Notes: a model not told the origin generated them from the sequence alone. A DNA stretch of 64,000 nt from Streptomyces sp. DG1A-41 (GCF_037055355.1 NZ_CP146350.1:4053001-4117000), one strand, 5' to 3'. Shown: positions 33,069-41,684, counted from the stretch's first letter. Numbers and translations are program-made.

Positions 33069-33125
33069 CTGCGGGCACTCGGCCGACCTGGCTGCGGGCA
33101 CTCGGCCGACCTGGCTGCGGGCACT
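33068..33125. repeat. Tandem direct repeat, 23-base unit, 2.5 copies
   Basis: The unit beginning GCTGCGGGCACTCGGCCGAC occurs at 33068-33090 and 33091-33113 without change, with a 12-base partial copy at 33114-33125. It begins at the last base of the HelR-like gene. Probably a replication-slippage array; too short and irregular for CRISPR. Confidence 0.85.
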
Positions 33126-33126
33126 T

Positions 33127-33145
33127 GTGCCGCCAAGGGCGGCAC
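33127..33145. terminator. Hairpin between convergent helR-like and cutC genes
   Basis: Arms GTGCCGCC (33127-33134) and GGCGGCAC (33138-33145) with an AAG loop. It can terminate transcription from either side of the 150-base convergent gap. Confidence 0.7.
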
Positions 33146-33218
33146 GGGTGGGCGCAGCGGCACCCCGCACCGCCGGGTTGCGAACCCACCCGGCCCCGGC
33201 AGCAACGCCCAGTTGTTC

Positions 33219-33911
33219 TCAGGAACCGTCCACCGCAGCCCGCCACTCCGCAACGGCCTCCGCCGACACGGGTGCGGCCCAACCCCCCGGCCGCACCGCC
33301 CCACCGACGTGAAACGCATCCACCCCCGCCCCCCGCAACACCGGCACATGCTCCAGCCGCAACCCACCCCCCACCAGCAACCGCTGCTCGTACCCCGGCT
33401 CCCCGGAACGCCCCGCCTCGGCGAGCAGCACGGCAAGCCCGTCATCGACCCCGCCCGCCGCCCCGGCCGTCAGATACGTGTCCAACCCCGGCATGCCATC
33501 CAGCTGCTTGCGCAGGGCGTCCCGGTCGGCGGCCCGGTCGATGGCCCGGTGGAAGGTCCAGGGGCAGCCGTCCAGTACCCCGACGACCCGCTCCACCGCC
33601 GCCAGGTCCACCTCGCCCTCCGCGTCGAGAAACCCGAGCACGAACTCCTCGGCCCCGGCCTCCCGCAGTCCGGCTGCCACGCCGACCAGCCGGTCGACGT
33701 CCCCGGCGCCGAAGCCGTCGGTGAGCCGCAGCATCACCCGCAGTGAGAGGTCGACGGCCCGCCGGATCCCGGCGACGGTGGCGGCCGACGGGGTGAGCCC
33801 GTCGGCCGCCATGTCGGTGACCAGCTCGAGGCGGTCCGCGCCTCCGGCCTGGGCGGCGACCGCGTCCTCGACGCCGAGGGCGATCACCTCCAGGACTGCA
33901 CGCTTGCTCAT
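33219..33911 (-). CDS. cutC: CutC family protein (copper homeostasis)
   Basis: 230 residues with a TIM-barrel fold and family signatures LEVIALGVEDAVAAQAGGAD, RLELVTDMAADGLTPS, EEFVLGFLDAEGEVD and PWTFHRAID. CutC was linked to copper tolerance in E. coli, but the biochemical role is unresolved. ATG 33911 with GAGGGGCCCC upstream is favoured over an in-frame TTG four codons earlier. A DasR-like site lies 40-51 bases upstream. The gene stands alone between convergent and co-directional neighbours. Confidence 0.92.
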   Translation of the reverse strand: MSKRAVLEVIALGVEDAVAAQAGGADRLELVTDMAADGLTPSAATVAGIRRAVDLSLRVMLRLTDGFGAGDVDRLVGVAAGLREAGAEEFVLGFLDAEGEVDLAAVERVVGVLDGCPWTFHRAIDRAADRDALRKQLDGMPGLDTYLTAGAAGGVDDGLAVLLAEAGRSGEPGYEQRLLVGGGLRLEHVPVLRGAGVDAFHVGGAVRPGGWAAPVSAEAVAEWRAAVDGS

Positions 33912-33950
33912 GGGGCCCCTCAATCAGCATGGCGTCGGCGTTCCGGAAAC

Positions 33951-33962
33951 AGGTCTAGTCCA
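33951..33962. promoter_or_regulatory. Possible DasR (dre) site upstream of cutC
   Basis: AGGTCTAGTCCA matches the dre core TGGTCTAGACCA at 10 of 12 positions and is 40-51 bases before the cutC start, a usual operator position. The two sites at nagK also match 10 of 12. Chance occurrence cannot be excluded. Confidence 0.4.
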
Positions 33963-34023
33963 ATCAAAGACTACGCTGCCCGCTCCCGCCGGCTCCCAAG
34001 CACCCCGCCGGGCCGAGAGCCCC

Positions 34024-34704
34024 TCACCCGAAGATGTTCAGCTCCTTCGCCTCCACCCCGACCAGCTCGAACGCGGGCGCCCCGTCGACCGGCCGCCCCG
34101 TGTACAGCCGCACCAGCGTCGGCCCGTCCCCGATGAAGCGCCCCGGAGGCCGTTCCCCGCCGCCCTCCCCGAGCCTCAGCGGTTCGTCCAGGTCGTCGAG
34201 GTCGGCGTGCACCGGCACATGTCCCCGCTCGCGGGTGATCCGGGCGAGCAGCGCGAGCGCGTCCGGCAGCCCGGCCCCGCCGTACGCCCCAGGCTCCCCG
34301 AAGGCCTCGCGCACGTCCCCGGCGTGCACCCACTCCCCCAGCGCGAGACCGTCCAGCTTCCCGCCCGCCCCGGCGATCACCGGTCCGGCCTCGGTCATCC
34401 CGCGCTCCAGTTCGTCCACGACCCGCGCGTTGCTCCAGCCGTCCCGCTCGGCGATGTCCCGGTCGTTCGACTCGGGCGAGAACACGCCCTCCTCGAACCG
34501 GTTCTCCACCACCCGCCTGAGCGCGGCCGAGCAGTGCGCCAGCACCGACCGCACCGACCAGCCCGGACACGCCCTCACGGGCAGCGCGAAGTCCTCCTCG
34601 GCCCTGCCCCGCAGCAGCGGGATCAGCGCGTCACGCTCGATCGTCAGCAGCCGCCCGGGCTGCTCGGGGTCCCGTACGCCGTGCACATCAGCAGGAGTCG
34701 TCAT
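34024..34704 (-). CDS. Maleylpyruvate isomerase/DinB-like mycothiol-dependent enzyme family
   Basis: 226 residues. The N-terminal four-helix bundle contains VRACPGWSVRSVLAHCSAAL and GEWVHAGDVREAFGEPGA, carrying the metal-binding histidines of the MDMPI_N/DinB_2 superfamily. A small C-terminal domain (LVRLYTGRPVDGAPAFEL) is also typical. Members use mycothiol or act as hydrolases/isomerases; most are uncharacterised. ATG 34704 was chosen over an upstream in-frame start at 34725. It is divergent from the HD hydrolase, 47 bases apart. Confidence 0.8.
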   Translation of the reverse strand: MTTPADVHGVRDPEQPGRLLTIERDALIPLLRGRAEEDFALPVRACPGWSVRSVLAHCSAALRRVVENRFEEGVFSPESNDRDIAERDGWSNARVVDELERGMTEAGPVIAGAGGKLDGLALGEWVHAGDVREAFGEPGAYGGAGLPDALALLARITRERGHVPVHADLDDLDEPLRLGEGGGERPPGRFIGDGPTLVRLYTGRPVDGAPAFELVGVEAKELNIFG

Positions 34705-34751
34705 AGGACCCACGCTAGGTGTCACACGCGGCGGAGCGGGAGAATGCCCCC

Positions 34752-35414
34752 ATGGCCGATCTCGACGCCCTCCGCGCCCGCTTCGTCCGCACCCTGGAAG
34801 CGGCCCGGGGCCCGGCCGGCGGCCCGGACCCGGTCCCGTACGCCGACGACCTGCTCAGGCGCTGGCAGGAGCCGCAGCGCCGCTACCACACGGTCGGGCA
34901 CCTCACGGCGGTTCTGGACCACATCGACGTACTGGAGAAGTACGCGCACGACCCGGACGTGGTCCGGCTGGCCGCCTGGTTCCACGATGCCGTCTACCTC
35001 CCCGACCGCTCGGAGAACGAGGAACGCTCCGCCCGCCTCGCCGAACGCGCCCTCCCCGAGGCCGGCGTGCCCGCCGCCCGGACCGCCGAGGTGACCCGTC
35101 TGGTCCGTCTCACCACCAGCCACGACCCCGCCGACGACGACCCCGACGGCCAGGTCCTGTGCGACGCCGACCTGGCGATCCTCGCCTCGCCCCCGTCGGC
35201 GTACGCCGCCTACACCGCCGCCGTCCGCGAGGAGTACCACTTCGTCCCGAACGACGCCTTCCGCACCGGCCGCTCGGCGATCCTGCGCCAACTCCTGGAC
35301 CTGCCGAGGCTGTTCAGGACGCCGTACGGAGCGTCGGAGTGGGAGGCGACGGCCCGCTACAACCTCACCGCCGAGCTGGAAATGCTGTCGCTTCCGCCCG
35401 ACGCCCCCTCGTAA
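34752..35414 (+). CDS. HD superfamily metal-dependent phosphohydrolase
   Basis: 220 residues. The HD metal-binding set is visible: RRYHTVGHLTAVLDH provides the first histidines, AAWFHDAVYLP the HD pair, and CDADLAIL the last Asp. Close relatives are annotated as predicted metal-dependent HD phosphohydrolases; the substrate is not established. The ATG at 34752 follows GGGAGA. The next gene starts 11 bases after its stop, so the two are likely co-transcribed. Confidence 0.88.
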   Translation: MADLDALRARFVRTLEAARGPAGGPDPVPYADDLLRRWQEPQRRYHTVGHLTAVLDHIDVLEKYAHDPDVVRLAAWFHDAVYLPDRSENEERSARLAERALPEAGVPAARTAEVTRLVRLTTSHDPADDDPDGQVLCDADLAILASPPSAYAAYTAAVREEYHFVPNDAFRTGRSAILRQLLDLPRLFRTPYGASEWEATARYNLTAELEMLSLPPDAPS

Positions 35415-35424
35415 CCTGCCCCGC

Positions 35425-36501
35425 ATGTGGACAACGGGTGCGGAACAGGTGGAGCAGGCCGTCGCCGAGTGCGTGGGCGTGCTGGGGGCGGTCACCGACC
35501 GGGACTGGGAGGCGGTGCGCGCCGGGCGGCTGGAGTGGAGCTGCCGGGAGACGGCGGTGCACATCGCCGGGGATCTCATCGGGTACGCGGGGCAGCTGGC
35601 GGGGCGCGAGCCCGAGGGGTACACGCCCTTCGAGATCTCGCTGGATGAGGGGACGGACAACGCGGGTGCGCTGCGGGTGATCCGCACGATGGGCGCCCTG
35701 TTCGCCGCCGCGATCCGCACCACCCCGCGCGAGGTCCGGGCCTTCCATCCGTATCCGTTCCGCAGCGCGAACCGCGAGGGATTCGCCGCGATGGGCACGG
35801 CGGAGGTGCTGCTGCACACCCACGACCTGGCCGAGGGCCTGGGCGTGGCGTACGAACCGGCCCCCGAGCTGTGCGACTTCGTCCTCACCCGGATCTTCCC
35901 GCACGTCCAGCCCGGCCCCACCCCGTGGCGGACCCTGCTGTGGGCCACCGGCCGGGGTGACCTGCCCGGCCGCGCGCCGGTCACCGAGTGGCGCTGGTCC
36001 AACAACCTGGTGCTGCCGACCGACCGGCTCACACTCCAGGGCGTCACCCCCGCGGCGGCCACCGACCTGTCCACGGTCGGCGACGGCGGCTTCGAGTGGC
36101 TCGACGGCGGCCCGATCGAGGGCACCCGGGTCGGCGCCGGGCTGGTGTTCAAGCAGTACGAGGACGGCGTCCACCGGCCGGAGTGGGGCATGTACGTCCT
36201 GGTCCGGCGCGAGGACGGCCGCGCGCTCGGCGCCATGGGCTTCCACGGCGTCCCGGACGAGTCGGGGCGGGTGGAGGTCGGCTACGACCTCGTCGAAGCG
36301 GCCCGGGGCCACGGTTACGCCACCGAGGCGCTGCGCGCGCTGTCGGCCTGGGCGCTGTCCCGGGACGAGGTACGGACCGTCGTCGCGAACGTCGAGCGGG
36401 ACAACACGCCCTCCCACAACGTCCTCGCCCGCGCCGGATTCAAAGCCGTCGCGGAGGACACCGAGCAGGTCACCTACGAACTGCGCGAACCCGGCGACTG
36501 A
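35425..36501 (+). CDS. DinB-like (MDMPI) domain fused to GNAT acetyltransferase
   Basis: 358 residues with two recognisable parts. Residues 1 to about 205 resemble the DinB/mycothiol-dependent family: LEWSCRETAVHIAGDLIGYA and AEVLLHTHDLAEGLGVAYEP keep the histidine positions. Residues about 215-355 are a GNAT domain: LGAMGFHGVPDESGRVEVGY, the acetyl-CoA loop ARGHGYATEALRAL and HNVLARAGF. Possibly the first domain binds or opens a thiol substrate and the second acetylates it. The gene follows the HD hydrolase at 11 bases and overlaps the convergent DUF4031 gene by 28. Confidence 0.8.
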   Translation: MWTTGAEQVEQAVAECVGVLGAVTDRDWEAVRAGRLEWSCRETAVHIAGDLIGYAGQLAGREPEGYTPFEISLDEGTDNAGALRVIRTMGALFAAAIRTTPREVRAFHPYPFRSANREGFAAMGTAEVLLHTHDLAEGLGVAYEPAPELCDFVLTRIFPHVQPGPTPWRTLLWATGRGDLPGRAPVTEWRWSNNLVLPTDRLTLQGVTPAAATDLSTVGDGGFEWLDGGPIEGTRVGAGLVFKQYEDGVHRPEWGMYVLVRREDGRALGAMGFHGVPDESGRVEVGYDLVEAARGHGYATEALRALSAWALSRDEVRTVVANVERDNTPSHNVLARAGFKAVAEDTEQVTYELREPGD

Positions 36502-36761
36502 GCCCGCCCCTTCGGCCGCCGCAGCCCCGCCCCGTGCAGCAGCCGCACCACCTCGCGGCTGCCGACCTCCACGGCCCCGGCGGCCACGACGTCCGCGTAC
36601 CGCTCGGCGGGGATGTCGTAGTGGTCGCGTTCGAAGGCCCGCCGGGGCACGCCGAGGCGTTCGGCGAAGGTGTGCAGTTCCTCGTACGAGACGTCGCTGA
36701 CCAGGTGGGACCACATGCGGCCGTGGCCGGGCCAGGTCGGCGGGTCGATGTAGACGGTCAC
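36474..36761 (-). CDS. DUF4031 protein
   Basis: 95 residues from GTG 36761: TVYIDPPTWPGHGRMWSHLV, EELHTFAERLGVPRRAF and DHYDIPAERY are the standard DUF4031 blocks. No role is known; the small acidic/aromatic N-terminus suggests a ligand or nucleotide-binding fold. Its start overlaps the stop of the upstream gene in a GTGA arrangement, indicating translational coupling. Confidence 0.88.
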   Translation of the reverse strand: MTVYIDPPTWPGHGRMWSHLVSDVSYEELHTFAERLGVPRRAFERDHYDIPAERYADVVAAGAVEVGSREVVRLLHGAGLRRPKGRAQSPGSRSS

Positions 36762-37141
36762 GAGGGCTCCGCCCCGCCGAGTGCCTCGCGCAGCGATCCC
36801 AGCGCCGCGACCTTCACGCCCGCCTCGCTGCACACCCAGTGCGGGTCGGGCCCCAACTCCGGTTCCACGTCCAGCGCGTGCGGGTCGCCGGTGCCGCACA
36901 CCGGGCACAGCGGCCAGCGGCCGTAGCGCTCCAGCAGGGCGTCCTGCACGTCCTGCGCGACCAGACCGGCCACGTACCGCGCGCCCTCCGGCCACTGCTC
37001 GACCCACCACCGCCGCTGCACGACGGACTCCTCGACCAGCGACACGACGTCCGCCTCAGCGACGCGTCCCGCGACGAGGTCGGCCAGCACGAGGGCGCGC
37101 GCGGCGTGCAGCGCCTGCTCCAGGGGGTCGATGGGGTCCAT
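36758..37141 (-). CDS. Conserved hypothetical protein upstream of DUF4031
   Basis: 127 residues from ATG 37141. Helical N-terminus (PLEQALHAARALVLADLVAG), then RWWVEQWPEGARYVAGLV, and a compact CPVCGTGDPHAL motif that may be half of a zinc ribbon, with another Cys in HWVCSEAG. Recurrent in Streptomyces next to DUF4031, with which it shares a four-base start/stop overlap. The function is unknown. Confidence 0.75.
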   Translation of the reverse strand: MDPIDPLEQALHAARALVLADLVAGRVAEADVVSLVEESVVQRRWWVEQWPEGARYVAGLVAQDVQDALLERYGRWPLCPVCGTGDPHALDVEPELGPDPHWVCSEAGVKVAALGSLREALGGAEPS

Positions 37142-37160
37142 GCCCCCATTGTGCGCACTC

Positions 37161-37190
37161 TTGACCACGACGCCGAGCCGAAAATATCTT
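37161..37190 (+). promoter_or_regulatory. Promoter of the rpiR-murQ operon, probably leaderless
   Basis: TTGACC at 37161-37166 and TATCTT at 37185-37190, spaced 18 bases, form a sigma-HrdB-type promoter. The expected transcription start seven bases later coincides with the GTG at 37197, so the regulator mRNA may be leaderless. No ribosome site is present, which supports this. Confidence 0.6.
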
Positions 37191-37196
37191 TCAGAA

Positions 37197-38176
37197 GTGA
37201 CCCGAAGAGTGAAGGAAAGTTTCGCCGACGAGCGCGGCGGCGCGAGCGGCACGGGCGGTTCGGGCGGTACCGGCGGCACAGGTGCCATGGCCGGCCCGCC
37301 CGGCACCCCGCCGGCCCCGCCGCCCTCGCGGCCAAGGTCCGCACGCTGGGCCCGTCGATGACGCGTTCCATGCAGCGCGTCGCCGAGGCCGTCGCGGGCG
37401 ACCCGGCCGGCTGCGCGGCCCTCACGGTCACCGGCCTCGCCGAACTCACCGGCACCAGCGAGGCCACCGTCGTACGCACCGCCCGGCTGCTGGGCTATCC
37501 GGGTTACCGGGACCTGCGCCTGGCCCTCGCCGGTCTCGCCGCGCAGCAGCAGTCCGGCCGGGCCCCGGCCATCACGACGGACATCGCGGTGGACGACCCG
37601 ATCGCCGACGTCGTCGCGAAGCTCGCCTACGACGAGCAGCAGACCCTCGCCGACACCGCCGCCGGCCTCGACACCGTCCAACTGGGCGCGGCCGTCACGG
37701 CGCTGACCACCGCCCGCCGCACGGACGTGTACGGCGTCGGGGCGTCCGGGCTGGTCGCGCAGGACCTCACGCAGAAGCTCCTGCGGATAGGGCTGGTGGC
37801 GCACGCCCACAGCGACCCGCACCTGGCCGTCACCAACGCCGTGCAACTGCGCGCGGGGGACGTCGCGATCGCCATCACCCACTCCGGGTCGACGGGGGAC
37901 GTCATCGAGCCGCTGCGGGTCGCCTTCGAGCGCGGGGCGACGACGGTGGCGATCACCGGCCGCCCGGACGGCCCGGTCTCGCAGTACGCCGACCACGTCC
38001 TCACCACGTCCACGGCCCGCGAGAGCGAGCTGCGTCCCGCGGCGATGTCGTCCCGGACCGGTCAGCTTCTTGTGGTGGACTGCCTGTTCGTGGGGGTGGC
38101 GCAGCGGACGTACGAGACGGCGGCGCCGGCGCTCTCGGCGTCGTACGAGGCGCTGGCCCACCGGCATCGTTCCTGA
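37197..38176 (+). pseudogene. MurR/RpiR family regulator with SIS domain; apparent frameshift in the N-terminal linker
   Basis: The main frame gives an RpiR helix-turn-helix (MTRSMQRVAEAVAG, TSEATVVRTARLLGYPGY) and a C-terminal SIS sugar-phosphate-binding domain (VYGVGASGLVAQDL, ITHSGSTGDVIEPL). A natural N-terminus, VTRRVKESFADERGG, starts at the leaderless GTG 37197 but in another frame. A single base is missing somewhere in the C/G-rich stretch 37285-37335. Without repair, translation could begin at ATG 37358, inside the helix-turn-helix domain. It probably controls murQ, 44 bases downstream, in response to MurNAc-6-phosphate, as MurR does in E. coli. Confidence 0.8.
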
Positions 38177-38220
38177 GCCAGCCCCGGCCAGCACCGGAAA
38201 GACACGGAAAGAGCCGTCCC

Positions 38221-39156
38221 ATGACCTCCACCTCCGACCCCCGTGATCTCAGAGCCGAGTTGGAGTCCCTGCCCACCGAGGCGTTCCGGCCGGAACTCGC
38301 CGGCATCGACCGGCTGCCCACCCTCGACATCGCGCGGCTCATGAACGGCGAGGACGCCACCGTGGCCGGGGCGGTCGCCGCCCGGCTGCCTCAGATCGCC
38401 GCCGCGATCGACGCCCTGGCCGAGCGGATGGCCCGGGGCGGCCGTCTGGTCTACGCGGGTGCCGGCACGGCGGGTCGGCTGGGCGTCCTGGACGCCTCCG
38501 AGTGCCCGCCCACCTTCAACACCGACCCCTCCCGGGTCGTCGGCCTGATCGCGGGCGGCCCGCAGGCCATGGTCACCTCGGTCGAGGGCGCGGAGGACTC
38601 CCGGGAACTGGCCCGTGCCGACCTGGAGCCCCTCGGCCTGACCCCGGACGACACGGTGGCCGGCATCTCGGCCTCCGGCCGCACCCCGTACGCCATCGGC
38701 GCCGTCGAGTACGCCCGCGCCCGCGGCTGCCTCACCATCGGCCTGGCCTGCAACCCCGGCAGCCCGCTCGCGGCCGCCGCCGAGCACGGCGTCGAGATCG
38801 TCGTGGGCCCCGAACTGCTCACCGGCTCCACCCGCCTGAAGGCCGGCACGGCACAGAAGCTCGTGCTCAACATGCTCTCGACGATCACGATGATCCGCCT
38901 GGGCAAGACCTACGGGAACCTGATGGTCGACGTCCGCGCCTCCAACGACAAACTGCGCGCCCGCTCCCACCGCATCGTCGCCCTGGCCACCGGCGCCGGC
39001 GACGAGGAGATCGAACGGGCCCTGGCCGCCACCGACGGCGAGGTGAAGAACGCGATCCTGACCATCCTGGCCGACGTGGACGGCCCGACGGCGGCCCGGC
39101 TGCTGGCGGAGTCCGACGGGCACCTGCGGGCCGCGCTGGCGGCGGCAGTCCGCTGA
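38221..39156 (+). CDS. murQ: N-acetylmuramic acid 6-phosphate etherase
   Basis: 311 residues. Cleaves the lactyl ether of MurNAc-6-P to GlcNAc-6-P and D-lactate in peptidoglycan recycling. Signatures: GGRLVYAGAGTAGRLGVLDA (SIS core with catalytic region), SECPPTFNTDP, VAGISASGRTPYAIG, and SRLKAGTA-type TRLKAGTAQKLVLNMLSTI. The GlcNAc-6-P product feeds NagA (53534-54745). The gene follows the RpiR regulator in what is probably one operon; the ribosome site is GGAAAG. Confidence 0.95.
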   Translation: MTSTSDPRDLRAELESLPTEAFRPELAGIDRLPTLDIARLMNGEDATVAGAVAARLPQIAAAIDALAERMARGGRLVYAGAGTAGRLGVLDASECPPTFNTDPSRVVGLIAGGPQAMVTSVEGAEDSRELARADLEPLGLTPDDTVAGISASGRTPYAIGAVEYARARGCLTIGLACNPGSPLAAAAEHGVEIVVGPELLTGSTRLKAGTAQKLVLNMLSTITMIRLGKTYGNLMVDVRASNDKLRARSHRIVALATGAGDEEIERALAATDGEVKNAILTILADVDGPTAARLLAESDGHLRAALAAAVR

Positions 39157-39167
39157 CCCGATCGGCT

Positions 39168-39362
39168 TCACCTCGACTTCGACTCCCGGTTGACGTGCCT
39201 GACCCGAGCCCGCAGCGTCTCCCGCACGGGCAGCGAGCGCAGTACCTCGTTCAGGTGCTCGGCCGTCCGTACGTTGCACCGCCCCAGCTCGACCAGGGCG
39301 AACGGCTCGGCGCTCGCACCGGTCACCGGGTCTACGCCCAGCGACGGCAGCACGACACCCAC
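39168..39362 (-). CDS. Hypothetical short protein
   Basis: The minus-strand frame ending at 39168 reads GVVLPSLGVDPVTGASAEPF, then ALVELGRCNVRTAEHLNEVL and a basic tail. Third positions are almost all G or C and the amino-acid composition is protein-like. GTG 39362 is used as start; a TTG at 39449 would add 29 less convincing residues. This is the only candidate in the 300-base gap between murQ and the gene at 39458. I do not recognise a family. Confidence 0.4.
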   Translation of the reverse strand: MGVVLPSLGVDPVTGASAEPFALVELGRCNVRTAEHLNEVLRSLPVRETLRARVRHVNRESKSR

Positions 39363-39457
39363 TCCCGCGAGCGCGTCCCGCCCCGCCCCGCCCCCGTGAA
39401 CATCACCCTGGACACCGAGATGCTCAAGGACTCCGCCGACTGACGACAATAGGAACC

Positions 39458-40027
39458 ATGAACCACGCCCAGCTCACCGCCCTAGGCCGTGCCCTCCGTC
39501 TCCTCGGTGAGCACGGGGAGGCCCTCACCTCCGACACCCCGGACGGCAAACTGCACGAGGTCAGGGCCGACCTGAAGCGCGCCCTGGACCTGCTGGAGGA
39601 CAGCGTCACCACTGCGGCTCCCAGCACGCGCTGCCCGGAGCACCCCACCGGCCCGGTCGACGAGGCCGCCCCCGACCTGTGCCTGCTGTGCGAGACCCGG
39701 CGCCGGGCCGCCCGCAGGGCGGAGTTCAACGGCCCCGCTCCGCAGCACCGGCCCACCGAGCCGGTCCAGTCCCGCTACGGCGTGAGCGGTGACCGCCCCC
39801 AGCCCCAGCAGCGCTGGCTGCCGGAGCTGTGGACCGGCCAGACCTGGCAGTTGTGCGGCACCCCGCGCCGGGACCGCCGCGAGGCCGAGCTGTACATCGC
39901 CGCCCAGCGCAAGGCTCCCCGGGCGGCCATGGCGTACCGGCTGGTGCACGAGTTCACCGACTACGAGGTGCTGCGCGTGTGGGGTACGCCGGTCAGGGTC
40001 GACATCGAGCCGATGGGCAACCTGTAG
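39458..40027 (+). CDS. Conserved hypothetical protein
   Basis: 189 residues from ATG 39458. An N-terminal helical part (LTALGRALRLLGEHGEAL, VRADLKRALDLLED) is followed by two cysteine pairs or near pairs (TRCPEHPTG and LCLLCETRRR) that could bind zinc. Then comes a C-terminal segment rich in aromatic residues (LPELWTGQTWQLCGTP, YRLVHEFTDYEVLRVWG). No function is recognised. It is convergent with the carboxylesterase, one base apart. Confidence 0.7.
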   Translation: MNHAQLTALGRALRLLGEHGEALTSDTPDGKLHEVRADLKRALDLLEDSVTTAAPSTRCPEHPTGPVDEAAPDLCLLCETRRRAARRAEFNGPAPQHRPTEPVQSRYGVSGDRPQPQQRWLPELWTGQTWQLCGTPRRDRREAELYIAAQRKAPRAAMAYRLVHEFTDYEVLRVWGTPVRVDIEPMGNL

Positions 40028-40028
40028 C

Positions 40029-41585
40029 TCACAGCAGGGGCAGGGCCTGGAAGTCGTAGCCCTCCCACAGCCTGCGCGAGGCCTCCTCCGGGTACGCCCT
40101 CACCACCGGCTCCGCGTCCAGCACCTGCACGAGCCGCCGCTCGTCGTCGTACGCCGGCCAGCCCGGGTCTCCCGACCTCGCGAACGCCGTCCAGGACGAT
40201 CGGAAGCGGGACGACAGTGCCAGGGCCTCGGCGGACGGCTCGGCACCCGCGAACAGCAGCAGCCCGAGGTCCGCCCCGTACGTGCCGAAGAGCAGGGGGA
40301 CGTCCAGGCCGTGGCAGGCGCCCAGCGCGCCGCCGTTCCCCGGGGCCGGCCAGGTCAGTTCGTAGACGTGTGCCCGGCCGCCGCCCGCGCGCTGTGCCTC
40401 GGCCAGGTGCAGGGAGGGCATGTTGAACAGCCAGTCCGTCTGGACGCGTTCGTAGAGCTCGCTCGGGGAGGCGTCGGGGAACACGGCGCGGTAGGCCTGT
40501 TCGCCGTCCGGGGCCGGGGCGAACAACCGCAAGGCCGATGTCGCCTGCTCCTCGGTGATCTGGCCCAGCCGGCCCGCCATGGCGACGAAGAGGCGGTACT
40601 CGTCGCGGTTGTGGCCGACGACCAGGTCGACGTCCTTCGCCGCACCGGCCGCCAGCGCCTGCCAGGGCATGACCGGCAGGACCTCGCCGTCGACCACCGG
40701 CGAGAAAGGCGTGACCGTCGGCGCCGCCTGGCCCCAGCGGTCGGTGTACTGGAGCATCTTGGCGCTCAACGACTCACCCGCCGAGGTCAGTTCGCGCGGG
40801 GCGATGGTCGCCAGGTCGGCGACCGTGGGGCGCAGCCCCACCTCGGCGGCGAGAGCCGTACCGATGTCACGGGCCAGGGCGTCCGAGAAGAACGTCCCCG
40901 GCACGCTCTGCGCGATCGCCCGCCGGAACAGCCCCGCCGCCCTCGGCATGACGAGCAGCGAGGCGATCGAACCCGCGCCCGCCGACTCGCCGAAGACCGT
41001 GACCTGGGCGGGGTCGCCGCCGAACGCATCGATGTTGTCCCGTACCCACTCCAGCGCGGCGACTTGGTCGAGCAGGCCGCGGTTGGCGGGCGCCCCCTCG
41101 ATGTGGGCGAAGCCCTCCATGCCGACGCGGTAGTTGAGGGACACGACCACGAGGTCGCCGTCGGCCGCGATGCGCCGGGCGTCGTAGCCGGGCTGGCCGG
41201 AGTGGCCGAGCTTGTAGGCGCCGCCGTAGATCCACACCATGACCGGGCGGCGGGCGCCCGGGTCGGGTTCGGGGGTGCAGACGTTGACCGTGAGCCACTC
41301 GTCGCCCTCGGGCACGTCGAGCAGGCCCGGGCCGCCGAGGTTGCCGAGGTCCTGCGGGGGCGGCGGACCGAAGGCGTACGCGTCCCGTATGCCGTCCCAG
41401 GAGTGGGCGGGGCGCGGTGCCATGAAGCGGGCCTCGCCCACGGGAGGTGCGGCGAAGGGGATGCCGCGGAAGACGGCGAGGCCCTCCTCCCTGCGGCCGC
41501 GTACCGCACCGGCGGTGGTGCGCACGACCGGTGCGACATGCTCGCCTGAGGCACCGGTCGGGGGGTGGGACTCGGTCGTCGTCAT
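40029..41585 (-). CDS. Type-B carboxylesterase (para-nitrobenzyl esterase-like)
   Basis: 518 residues with the alpha/beta-hydrolase esterase layout: FRGIPFAAPPVGEARF near the N-terminus, oxyanion loop WIYGGAYKLG, nucleophile elbow VFGESAGAGS with S201, and the C-terminal histidine region LGACHGLDVPLLFGTY. The acid is probably the Glu/Asp of DLVVGHNRDEYRLF region. Cytosolic, no signal peptide. It lies 99 bases downstream of the ene-reductase on the same strand. Natural ester unknown. Confidence 0.92.
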   Translation of the reverse strand: MTTTESHPPTGASGEHVAPVVRTTAGAVRGRREEGLAVFRGIPFAAPPVGEARFMAPRPAHSWDGIRDAYAFGPPPPQDLGNLGGPGLLDVPEGDEWLTVNVCTPEPDPGARRPVMVWIYGGAYKLGHSGQPGYDARRIAADGDLVVVSLNYRVGMEGFAHIEGAPANRGLLDQVAALEWVRDNIDAFGGDPAQVTVFGESAGAGSIASLLVMPRAAGLFRRAIAQSVPGTFFSDALARDIGTALAAEVGLRPTVADLATIAPRELTSAGESLSAKMLQYTDRWGQAAPTVTPFSPVVDGEVLPVMPWQALAAGAAKDVDLVVGHNRDEYRLFVAMAGRLGQITEEQATSALRLFAPAPDGEQAYRAVFPDASPSELYERVQTDWLFNMPSLHLAEAQRAGGGRAHVYELTWPAPGNGGALGACHGLDVPLLFGTYGADLGLLLFAGAEPSAEALALSSRFRSSWTAFARSGDPGWPAYDDERRLVQVLDAEPVVRAYPEEASRRLWEGYDFQALPLL

Positions 41586-41684
41586 CTGTGGGTCTCCTCA
41601 CGGGGTGCCGGTAACAAGCGCCCGGCCAGTGTCCTTGACTGACGCAAGTGAATCCAGGGCACCCCGTGTGCGGCCCCTGTGGGA

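Noticed and set aside
33068..33125. CRISPR array
   Set aside because: Units are directly adjacent with no spacers and there are no cas genes.
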